A stretch of 56,923 bases of DNA from an uncultured Bacilli bacterium. GTDB lineage: Bacteria; Bacillota_I; Bacilli_A; RF39; UBA660. The stretch lies in NCBI GenBank assembly GCA_934098485.1, contig CAKOOH010000009.1:1-56923 (forward strand). The letters are read 5' to 3'. Shown piece after piece: positions 40,925-47,757 of the stretch (position 1 is the stretch's first letter; the number at the start of each line of letters is the position of its first letter). Under the pieces are notes generated by a model. The model had not been told where the DNA came from, did not search any database, and saw only the letters and a program-made list of their open reading frames with translations. The translations under genes and the position numbers were made by a program.

Positions 40925-42685
40925 ATGAATTTTATTAAGAAAATAATAAATAAAAAAGAAGAAGAAGATAAAGAGCCTTATTTAGATATGTATGGGAATG
41001 TTCCTATTCACTTGGATTATCCAGATATTTCTATGCATGAGATGCTTTATAATGCGGTAGTGAAGTATCCTCATTATGATGCGATTGAGTATTTTGGAAA
41101 AATTCTATCTTATAAGAAATTTTATGAAAAAGTTGAAAAAGCAGCAAAATCTTTAAAGGAAATTGGAGTTAATAAAGGAGACAGAGTAACGATATGTATG
41201 CCTAATACTCCAGAAGCCATAATTCTTTTTTATGCTATTAATATGGTTGGAGCAGTTGCTTCTATGATTCATCCACTTTCAAGTGTAAATGAAGTGGAGT
41301 TTTATATGGATGCTGCTAGTAGTAAATATATTTTAACTCTTAGTATGTTTGCTGATAAAGTAATTGAAGCTGCCAAAAAGGTAAATGCCAAAAAGATAAT
41401 AATTGCTGAAGTATCTGATGGTATGTATGGCTTAATGAGAAGTGCTTTAAGTATTTATGAAAAAGCACGTAATTATATTAGTAAAAAGGAAGTTAATAGT
41501 ATTATTTATGATGATGTAGTAATTAAGTGGACGGACTTTTTTGAACTTGGTAATAATTATAAAGGTGAATATAAAGTTAAGGGTAAAGGTAATGATGAAG
41601 CTGTTATTTTATATAGTGGTGGTACAACTGGTAAACCTAAGGGAGTTAGATTATCTAATTTAAATTTTAATGCATTAGGAATGCAGTCATTTTTAATGGC
41701 GGGAGCTAAAGCAGGTAAGTCAGTACTTGTGATACTTCCAATATTTCATGGATTTGGCCTAGGAGTAAGTGTTCATACTGAACTTATAAATGGGATGAAG
41801 TGTGTTTTAATTCCTCAGTTTAAACCATCTGATTTTGCGAAACTCATTAAGAGATATAAACCAGTCTTTTTAACAGGGGTACCAACGATGTATGAAGCAT
41901 TAATTCAAAATAAAGATAATTCTAATTATTTAAAATGTGTTCATAATTGTATATGTGGTGGAGATACTTTACAACCAGAATTAAGAGAAAGAGTAAATAA
42001 TTATTTAAGTGAGCATGGTTCTAATGCCCAGATAAGAGTTGGTTATGGTTTAACAGAAAGCACAGCAGCTTGTGTATTAACGCCTAATTATTATTTTAAA
42101 ATGGGAGCCATTGGCATTCCATTTCCAGATACAGATGTCCAAATTATCAAACCAGAAGGAGTACGAGAATTAAGACATAATAGAACGGGAGAAATTTGTA
42201 TAAGTGGTCCAACAGTAATGTTAGGTTATTTAAATGAACCAGAAGAAACGGCAAATACTTTAAAATTACATCCAGATGGGAAAATTTGGCTTCACACAGG
42301 AGATTTAGGATTTAAAGATAGTAATGGATTAGTATTTTTTAAATCTCGTTTAAAGAGAATGATAGTAACAAGTGGATATAATATTTATCCAACATATATG
42401 GAAAAAATAATTATTGAGCATCCAGCTATTGAAAACTGTGTAGTAGTTGGTATTCCGCATCCATATAAAAAACAAGTTCCTGTAGCGTGCATTGTTTTAA
42501 AGGATGACTTTGAAGAAAGTGATGAACTTATTAATGATATAAAGGCATACTGCGCTAAAAGTATTGCTAAATACGCGATGCCTTATAGATATGAGTTTAT
42601 TAAATCAATACCTAAAACAATTATTGGCAAAGTTAATTTTAAAAAACTAGAAGAAGAATGCACTAGAAAGTATGGTAAAAAGTGA
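40925..42685 (+). CDS. AMP-forming acyl-CoA synthetase
   Basis: A 586-aa adenylate-forming enzyme. Core motifs are in order: ILYSGGTTGKPKGV (about residue 222), PIFHGFGLG, GYGLTES, LHTGDLG, and the catalytic Lys region IPKTIIGKVNFKKL at the C-terminus. These fit long/medium-chain acyl-CoA ligases; the substrate cannot be fixed by eye. Placement between two PlsC-type acyltransferases suggests it activates fatty acids for phospholipid synthesis or scavenging. An in-frame GTG at 40913 lies in the AGGTGAA ribosome site, so ATG 40925 is used. Confidence 0.9.
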   Translation: MNFIKKIINKKEEEDKEPYLDMYGNVPIHLDYPDISMHEMLYNAVVKYPHYDAIEYFGKILSYKKFYEKVEKAAKSLKEIGVNKGDRVTICMPNTPEAIILFYAINMVGAVASMIHPLSSVNEVEFYMDAASSKYILTLSMFADKVIEAAKKVNAKKIIIAEVSDGMYGLMRSALSIYEKARNYISKKEVNSIIYDDVVIKWTDFFELGNNYKGEYKVKGKGNDEAVILYSGGTTGKPKGVRLSNLNFNALGMQSFLMAGAKAGKSVLVILPIFHGFGLGVSVHTELINGMKCVLIPQFKPSDFAKLIKRYKPVFLTGVPTMYEALIQNKDNSNYLKCVHNCICGGDTLQPELRERVNNYLSEHGSNAQIRVGYGLTESTAACVLTPNYYFKMGAIGIPFPDTDVQIIKPEGVRELRHNRTGEICISGPTVMLGYLNEPEETANTLKLHPDGKIWLHTGDLGFKDSNGLVFFKSRLKRMIVTSGYNIYPTYMEKIIIEHPAIENCVVVGIPHPYKKQVPVACIVLKDDFEESDELINDIKAYCAKSIAKYAMPYRYEFIKSIPKTIIGKVNFKKLEEECTRKYGKK

Positions 42686-43539
42686 AAAAGGAAGAACATA
42701 AAGTAGGTTATAGTTTTTTTAAGGTAGTACTAGGTGGTGTTTTTAAATTATATTATAGACCGAAAGTTTTTAATAAAGAGGTTGTACCTAGTGAGGGACC
42801 TATAATAATATGCTCAAATCATATGCATTTGTTTGATCAAAATTTAGCGTGCATCTCGATAAAGAGAATGCTTCATTATATGGCTAAAGATGAACATTTA
42901 AATGGAAAATTTGGCTGGTTTTTTAAGTTATCTGGTTGCATTGGAGTTAATAGAAGTATCCATGATCAAGAGGCTAAAGATCATGCAATGGAAGTATTAA
43001 ATAATAATTATGCTTTAGGTTTGTTTCCGGAAGGAACAAGAAATCAATTAGTAGGTAAAGATGAAATTAAAAAAAGAATTTTTGATACTTATTATAAAGA
43101 TGATTTAAGTTATGAAGAATTTAATGAAATAATAAAAACAAATATGGTGGCTGTTTCGGAGATAAATTTATTAGAAAAATTGTTAAATGATAAAGTTATT
43201 TCAAAAAAAGAATTTAAAGATTATGCTTTAGATAGTGCAAAGAGTATAGAGAAATTATATGATGATAAGAAAATATCTTATGATGATTATGTTAATTCTT
43301 TCTTTTTGCCATTTAAGTTTGGAGCAGTATCTATGGCTCAGAAAACGGGTGCTACGATTGTACCTGTAGTTGTAACAGGAAAATATACATTTAAAAATAA
43401 TCATCTAAATGCTAGATTTGGTAATCCTTTTAAAGTATCAAAAGAAATGAATTTGGAAGATGCTAATAAGAAACTTTTTGATGAAATGGTAAGATTAAAG
43501 TTAGAAGGACTTTCAGATATTAGAAAAGGAAGGGTATAA
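42682..43539 (+). CDS. PlsC-type acyltransferase with an inserted helical segment
   Basis: A 285-aa acyltransferase. HX4D appears as HMHLFD, and the next motif is LFPEGTRN near residue 115. Between FPEGTRN and the PFKFGAVSMAQKTGATIVPV block there is an insert of about 85 residues with two similar helical hairpins (LLEKLLNDKVISKKEFKDYA and IEKLYDDKKISYDDYVNSF), reminiscent of SHOCT modules. Typical PlsC proteins have only a few residues here. The start GTG 42682 overlaps the synthetase stop (GTGA). The insert may mediate protein contact within the lipid cassette. FolD follows immediately. Confidence 0.82.
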   Translation: MKKEEHKVGYSFFKVVLGGVFKLYYRPKVFNKEVVPSEGPIIICSNHMHLFDQNLACISIKRMLHYMAKDEHLNGKFGWFFKLSGCIGVNRSIHDQEAKDHAMEVLNNNYALGLFPEGTRNQLVGKDEIKKRIFDTYYKDDLSYEEFNEIIKTNMVAVSEINLLEKLLNDKVISKKEFKDYALDSAKSIEKLYDDKKISYDDYVNSFFLPFKFGAVSMAQKTGATIVPVVVTGKYTFKNNHLNARFGNPFKVSKEMNLEDANKKLFDEMVRLKLEGLSDIRKGRV

Positions 43540-44367
43540 TTGATTATTTTAGATGGAAAAAAATTACGTGATAAAAAACTTTTAGAGTTAAAAGAAAAAA
43601 TAAAAGGTCTTCCTTTAGTACTTGCGGTAATTCAAGTTGGGGATGATGAAGCCACTAATATTTATGTAAAACAGAAAAAAATAAAATGTGAAGAATTAGG
43701 CATAACTTTTAATTATGTAAAGTTACCAAGTGAAGTAAGTGAAGAAGAAGTTAGTTTAATTATTGATAAACTTAATCATGATGAAACAACGGGAATTTTA
43801 TTACAGCTTCCACTTCCAGAACATTTAAATGAGCGCAAACTTTTAAATATGATAGATTATAAAAAAGATATCGATGGTTTAACGGATATTTCTGCGAGTC
43901 GTTATTATCATAATGAAGAAGGAATAAGATCTTGTACACCAGAAGGTATTTTGGCTCTTTTTAAAGAATATAATATTTCCTTAGATGGGAAAGATGTTGT
44001 TATAGTTGGAAGATCTGATTTATTAGGTAAACCACTTTATTCCATGCTACTTAATTTAAATGCTACCGTTACAGTGTGTCATAAAAAAACGAAAGATTTA
44101 AAGAAATTTACAAAGATGGCGGACATTATCATTTCAACAACTGGAGTTCCTAATTTAATTACTGAAGATATGGTAAAAGATGGTGCCATAGTTATTGATG
44201 CGGGAATAACTCGTTTAAATGGTAAAGTAGTTGGTGATGTAGATTTTGAAAATGTTAGTAAGAAATGTTCTTATATTACACCTGTACCAGGAGGGTGCGG
44301 ACCGGTTACGATTTCAGCTTTGATGGAAAACATATATAAGGCATATAATCTTTCTTTAAAAAATTAA
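43540..44367 (+). CDS. folD: Methylenetetrahydrofolate dehydrogenase/cyclohydrolase
   Basis: A 275-aa bifunctional enzyme interconverting 5,10-methylene- and 10-formyl-THF. The catalytic region YVKQKKIKCEELGI holds the Lys. LLQLPLPEHLNERKLLNMIDYKKDIDGL, the NADP site VGRSDLLGKPLY and the signature PVPGGCGPVTISAL are all present. The start is a TTG (43540) with AAAGGAAGGG upstream. The stop of the previous gene is directly adjacent, so it is the last gene of the lipid cassette transcript. Confidence 0.94.
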   Translation: MIILDGKKLRDKKLLELKEKIKGLPLVLAVIQVGDDEATNIYVKQKKIKCEELGITFNYVKLPSEVSEEEVSLIIDKLNHDETTGILLQLPLPEHLNERKLLNMIDYKKDIDGLTDISASRYYHNEEGIRSCTPEGILALFKEYNISLDGKDVVIVGRSDLLGKPLYSMLLNLNATVTVCHKKTKDLKKFTKMADIIISTTGVPNLITEDMVKDGAIVIDAGITRLNGKVVGDVDFENVSKKCSYITPVPGGCGPVTISALMENIYKAYNLSLKN

Positions 44368-44515
44368 TATAAAATTCATAAAAAAATCACACAATTTTCA
44401 TAATTCAATTTTATAATGAAGACATGAAAGGTTGTGATAAATGTATCTTAAACAAAAAAATGTGAATATTAATATATAATACTTTTTCAAACAATATAAT
44501 TAAAAGAATACTCAA

Positions 44516-44548
44516 AACTCAGTTTACTCTATTCAAACTGAGTTTTTT
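44516..44548 (+). terminator. Terminator upstream of tRNA-Thr
   Basis: AACTCAGTTT and AAACTGAGTT with a 9-nt loop, then T. Between folD and this hairpin lie a TATAAT (44412-44417) and a possible 12-codon frame starting at 44441; I cannot support a gene there. Confidence 0.75.
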
Positions 44549-44570
44549 ATTATATAATGGATATAGATTT

Positions 44571-44644
44571 GCTGATTTAGTTTAGTGGTAGAACAGAAGC
44601 ATGGTAAGCTTCAGAGGACTGTTCAATTCAGTCATTCAGCACCA
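44571..44644 (+). tRNA. tRNA-Thr (anticodon GGT)
   Basis: Acceptor GCTGATT with ATTCAGC has one mismatch. D arm GTTT/GAAC. The anticodon arm GAAGC-ATGGTAA-GCTTC gives GGT, and the T arm is GACTG-TTCAATT-CAGTC. CCA is encoded. Its 3' two-thirds and the downstream terminator are duplicated at 45115-45235. Confidence 0.9.
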
Positions 44645-44710
44645 GATTGATAAGAAACTCGAAATTTCCGAGTAAAATTTAAAACGACTTGTTAAAAAGT
44701 CGTTTTTATG
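44591..44710 (+). repeat. Direct repeat copy 1 (tRNA-Thr 3' part plus terminator)
   Basis: The sequence from the anticodon stem of tRNA-Thr through the hairpin at 44681-44707 matches 45115-45235. By my count there are seven substitutions and one 1-nt indel over 120 nt, and the first copy is the intact one. Confidence 0.9.
44681..44707 (+). terminator. Terminator of tRNA-Thr
   Basis: AAAACGACTT and AAGTCGTTTT with a 6-nt loop followed by T; the same hairpin recurs in the second repeat copy. Confidence 0.85.
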
Positions 44711-44752
44711 TTATTATGTATATAGATGAAGAAATCTTCATAAAATATTAAA

Positions 44753-44834
44753 GGAACACTTAATATCGCATGTTGAGTGTTGCCGGTTTAATCCGTTCCA
44801 CCTAAATCATTGCTGAGTTAGGTGGATTTCTTTT
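44753..44834 (+). ncRNA. Candidate structured RNA with terminator
   Basis: GGAAC (44753) pairs with GTTCC (44795-44799). Inside, ACACTTAA (44756-44763) can instead pair with TTGAGTGT (44773-44780) as an 8-bp stem. CCACCTAA (44798-44805) with TTAGGTGG (44818-44825) then forms an intrinsic terminator ending in T. The stems compete, as in regulated leaders, but no gene follows. An upstream hairpin ATGAAGA/TCTTCAT (44726-44741) is also present. No family recognised. Confidence 0.35.
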
Positions 44835-44967
44835 ATATTAATACAATAAATAGTAAGAATAGTAAAAGGAAGATAATTATTACTAGAGATAGAATTAAAA
44901 AATCTTTCTTGTTCATATTTTCGCAACAATAACAGTCCGTAAAAGAACACTCACTTTTGAAACCCTA

Positions 44968-45117
44968 TATAAGCATAATTTTAGCATTGTATTTATACCT
45001 AAATATGGGCGAAAAACAATATATAATAAACTGCGAAAGGTATCTACGAAGATTATATGATTATCAAGGAGTTGAAATTATCGAAGCCAATGCATGTTCA
45101 GATTATATACATATGAA
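44968..45117 (+). pseudogene. IS200/IS605-type TnpA relic
   Basis: Two short frames carry transposase similarity. The first (from 44968) reads YKHNFSIVFIPKYGRKTIYNKLRK, resembling the start of Y1 transposases (YHIVFAPKYRRK). The second, one frame over, reads YDYQGVEIIEANACSDYIHM, matching the region before the HUH motif (usually PDHIHM). A frameshift separates them. The first His of HUH is Tyr, and the relic ends abruptly at the repeat boundary (45115). The element is dead. No TnpB or hairpin ends were seen. Confidence 0.7.
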
Positions 45118-45235
45118 CAGAAGCACGGTAAGCTTCCGAGAACTGTTCAATTCAGTTACTAAGCACCAGATTGATAAGAAACTCGAAATTTCCGAGTAAA
45201 AATTTAAAACGACTTGTTAAGAAGTCGTTTTTATG
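45115..45235 (+). repeat. Direct repeat copy 2 (decayed 3' part of tRNA-Thr)
   Basis: This copy keeps the GGT anticodon loop but has changes in the acceptor (ACTAAGC for ATTCAGC) and T stem. It lacks the 5' part of a tRNA, so it cannot be functional. It begins exactly where the TnpA relic ends and includes a second copy of the tRNA terminator. Confidence 0.88.
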
Positions 45236-45340
45236 TACCTTGATGTATTCAAGGCAGATATTTGTGAACTTAGATGCTTTTATTGGATATGATAATTTAT
45301 TTTATTACACAAGTGAATAATTTAAAATTAAAAAATTTTA

Positions 45341-45379
45341 AAGAAGATTAGAAGATTAAATTTTAGTCTTCTTTTTTTA
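45341..45379 (+). repeat. 39-bp terminator-like repeat, copy 1
   Basis: An identical 39-bp sequence occurs at 46421-46459. It contains AAGAAGATTAG and its near-complement TTAGTCTTCTT with a T-run, so each copy can act as a terminator. The two copies flank the Nudix gene. Confidence 0.8.
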
Positions 45380-45380
45380 A

Positions 45381-45506
45381 TCATTCAAATATATCTTTAT
45401 TTACATTTGGGTTAATACGAATAGGTTTATTAGAATTTTTAATTGTAATAGACTCATTCTTTTCTTCTTCATTTTCTATCAAAGCATGAGTAAAAACAAT
45501 AAACAT
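45381..45506 (-). pseudogene. Short minus-strand coding remnant
   Basis: A 41-codon frame ends ...NKPIRINPNVNKDIFE and reads like the natural C-terminus of a protein. Immediately upstream, one frame over, KEAKKFKLLNVY continues the same style, suggesting an upstream frameshift. No ribosome site stands before the ATG. Family unknown. Confidence 0.35.
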
Positions 45507-45878
45507 TTAATAACTTAAATTTTTTAGCTTCTTTGTAGAGATAATTAACAATAATGTATTAATAATGTATTAGAATCTGTTTTCATTTTCTAATCAAGTA
45601 CGTGTTTATTCAGTCAGAAAACAATCCAAAAATGTTATTATTTCTTTTAGAGTATGTTACAATTATATTAGTTATAATTTTATTGCCAACTATTTTCTTG
45701 ACAAATAGTTGCTTGACTTTAATCTATAAAGCAAATTGATAAAAAGACTCGAACTGGACGATTTTAGTTTTAAATTTGATATAGATATTAACTAATATGG
45801 TCCTTTTGTAAATAATTTATAATATGGTATATTAATGCAAAGTATTCTTTTAATAAGAAGGTATGGTGAAGCAAAGAA

Positions 45879-46382
45879 ATGGAAGAGGAACTATTACAGG
45901 TTTTTGATGAAAATAAGAATATAATTAATGAAAGTATTAAAAGAAGTTTAAAAAGAACTTTACAAAATGGCAAACATTTTATGGTTGTATTATTATTTAT
46001 CGAAAATGAGGAAAGATTCTTAATTCAAAAGGTTTCTAAAGAAAAAGGAAAAGTAATGGCTGCTACTGGAGGTCATGTTACGTTTGGAGATAGTGGTTTA
46101 ACCACAGTAAAAAAAGAAGCCAAAGAAGAACTTAATATAGAATTAAATGATAATGAATTAGTTTTAGTTGATTGGATAGATTATGAAAATTGCTTTTGTG
46201 ATATTTATTATACTAGTAAAAAAGTTGATACTTCTAACATTAAGCTTCAGAAGGAAGAAGTTGAAGAAATTTTTTGGTTAAATAAAGAGGAAATTGAACG
46301 ATTAATTAGACAAGATAAATTTAGAAAAACAAATATTGAACCATTTTATAGGATATTAAAATATAAAGAAAAACTGCATTAA
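45879..46382 (+). CDS. Nudix hydrolase domain protein
   Basis: A 167-aa protein with a central Nudix domain. The box reads GGHVTFGDSGLTTVKKEAKEELNI; compared with GX5EX7REUXEEXGU, Asp replaces the first Glu and Lys replaces the Arg, while the metal-binding EAKEEL is kept. The family hydrolyses nucleoside diphosphates linked to another group; the substrate is not predictable. GGTGAAG lies 8 nt before the ATG. It is bracketed by two identical 39-bp terminator repeats, so it behaves like a self-contained cassette. Confidence 0.85.
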   Translation: MEEELLQVFDENKNIINESIKRSLKRTLQNGKHFMVVLLFIENEERFLIQKVSKEKGKVMAATGGHVTFGDSGLTTVKKEAKEELNIELNDNELVLVDWIDYENCFCDIYYTSKKVDTSNIKLQKEEVEEIFWLNKEEIERLIRQDKFRKTNIEPFYRILKYKEKLH

Positions 46383-46420
46383 TTGGATATTAAAAAATAG
46401 AGTAAATTTAAATTTTTTTA

Positions 46421-46459
46421 AAGAAGATTAGAAGATTAAATTTTAGTCTTCTTTTTTTA
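46421..46459 (+). repeat. 39-bp terminator-like repeat, copy 2
   Basis: Identical to 45341-45379. It is placed 38 bp after the Nudix stop and is its likely terminator. Confidence 0.8.
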
Positions 46460-46550
46460 TTTTTAAGTATTTTAATTATGGGCCAAATCATAAGATATTA
46501 TAGTGATCCATAATTATTTAAAAATTTTAGGCTAAATTTGCAAAATTTAA

Positions 46551-46579
46551 TTGACAAAATTATTAAAACTGTTTATCAT
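46551..46579 (+). promoter_or_regulatory. Promoter of the pilus operon
   Basis: TTGACA (46551-46556), 17 bp, TATCAT (46574-46579), followed 67 bp later by the first gene of the pilus cluster with TTAGGAG as ribosome site. Confidence 0.7.
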
Positions 46580-46646
46580 AAATAACTATCAATCACAGTA
46601 TTTGCCTAAAAGTGATTAAGTAAATTTTAAAAGTTAGGAGAATCTT

Positions 46647-47123
46647 ATGGAAAAACAAGAGTTAAAAAGAATTAAACGTAAAGAACTTTTAGAATTAATG
46701 CTTGCGCAAGCAAAGCGAATAAAAGAACTAGAAGATGAACTTGTAAAGGTAAAAAAAGAATTAAAATCAAAAAAGATTAAAATTCAAGAATCTGGTTCTA
46801 TTGCGGAGGCTGCTTTAAAACTTAATCATTTATTTGAGGATGCTGAAGATGCTATAAAGCAGTATACAGAAAATGTTAAAGATAACTGTAAAGAATTAGA
46901 AGAAAAAACCAAACAAGAAGCCGTTTTAAAGAAAGAAGAATTTATAGAACAGACGAAAAAGGCTTGCGAAAAAATGGTTAAGGAAACAGAAGAAAAATGT
47001 CAAAAGTTGATTAAGGAAACAACTGATAAAAATAAGGATAAAGCAAAGAAACCAAAAAGTGGAACTAAGGTTAGTATTAAGGTAAAAGCGAAACCTAAAA
47101 AAGCAACTAATAAAGGTAAATAA
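46647..47123 (+). CDS. Coiled-coil protein of the pilus cluster
   Basis: A 158-aa, strongly charged protein without a signal peptide. Residues 1-45 and 65-130 are predicted coiled coils; the C-terminal 30 residues are a Lys-rich tail (KSGTKVSIKVKAKPKKATNKGK). Proteins of this type (LKRIKRKELLELMLAQAKRI ... SGSIAEAALKLNHLFE) are frequently found just upstream of signal peptidase and pilin genes in Gram-positive pilus loci, often mislabelled as DNA-repair proteins. Role unknown. The signal peptidase gene follows after 2 bp. Confidence 0.75.
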   Translation: MEKQELKRIKRKELLELMLAQAKRIKELEDELVKVKKELKSKKIKIQESGSIAEAALKLNHLFEDAEDAIKQYTENVKDNCKELEEKTKQEAVLKKEEFIEQTKKACEKMVKETEEKCQKLIKETTDKNKDKAKKPKSGTKVSIKVKAKPKKATNKGK

Positions 47124-47125
47124 TT

Positions 47126-47731
47126 ATGAAAAAGATAGGTAAGAAAAAAGAAGAAAAGAAAATTTCTTTTAAAGATATATCTATTGATGATTTAGAAAAA
47201 GAAATATCTAGAGAAAAATATGTTCATAGTTATTCAAGAATTTTAAAAAGTACAATATATATTTTAATTATTATAATAGCGGCCTCTTCAATCTTTGCAA
47301 CAATATTAATGCCCGTAGTAGAAGTTACAAATTCAAGTATGAAACCATTATTAAATGATGGGGAAATTATTTTGACAATCAAAAATGCTTCTTTAAAGCA
47401 AGGTGATTTAGTAGCATTTTATCATGGTAACAAAATTCTTATAAAAAGAGTTATTGGAGTAGCTGGAGATGTAGTCAATATTGATATTCAAGGTAATGTT
47501 TATGTTAATGGTAAATTATTAAAAGAAGATTATGTTAAAGAACTTAAAAAGGGAGATGTTAGTGTAAACTTTCCTATGCAAGTAAGCGATGGAAGTGTAT
47601 TTGTTCTTAGTGATGAAAGAGACAATTTAATAGATTCAAGAATGGATGAAATAGGGTGTGTAAAAAAGGATGATGTTATTGGTAAAGTATTCTTTAGAAT
47701 TTGGCCAATAAAACAATTAGGAAGTATTTAG
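47126..47731 (+). CDS. lepB: Signal peptidase I of the pilus cluster
   Basis: A 201-aa type I signal peptidase with one N-terminal membrane helix (about residues 45-70). The catalytic Ser is in VTNSSMKPLL and the catalytic Lys in LIKRVIGVAGDVV. NVYVNGKLL and FVLSDERDNLIDSR complete the family boxes. Its place directly before the tip-adhesin gene suggests it helps process the pilin precursors, as dedicated peptidases do in other pilus loci. Confidence 0.9.
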   Translation: MKKIGKKKEEKKISFKDISIDDLEKEISREKYVHSYSRILKSTIYILIIIIAASSIFATILMPVVEVTNSSMKPLLNDGEIILTIKNASLKQGDLVAFYHGNKILIKRVIGVAGDVVNIDIQGNVYVNGKLLKEDYVKELKKGDVSVNFPMQVSDGSVFVLSDERDNLIDSRMDEIGCVKKDDVIGKVFFRIWPIKQLGSI

Positions 47732-47757
47732 GGGTTATTTAATTTCAGGGAGGTTTT

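Larger units (their letters stand above)
45236..45878. other. Gene-poor decayed region before the Nudix gene
   Basis: Apart from the terminator-like repeat at 45341-45379 and the minus-strand coding remnant at 45381-45506, I see no intact gene. A short stretch at 45731-45753 resembles the sequence after the tRNA-Thr CCA end. The area looks like the residue of deleted accessory DNA. Confidence 0.5.

Noticed and set aside
44727..44835. A T-box on the minus strand (AGGTGGAAC followed by a possible terminator)
   Set aside because: No stem I elements and no minus-strand gene downstream; the plus-strand terminator explains the symmetry better.
44957..45199. An 80-codon frame on the plus strand
   Set aside because: It begins at a TTG, fuses a frameshifted TnpA fragment with the decayed tRNA-Thr copy, and so is a by-product of the junction.
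45731..45753. A third copy of the tRNA-Thr flank
   Set aside because: Similarity is limited to about 20 bases with several mismatches, too short in AT-rich DNA to count as a repeat.
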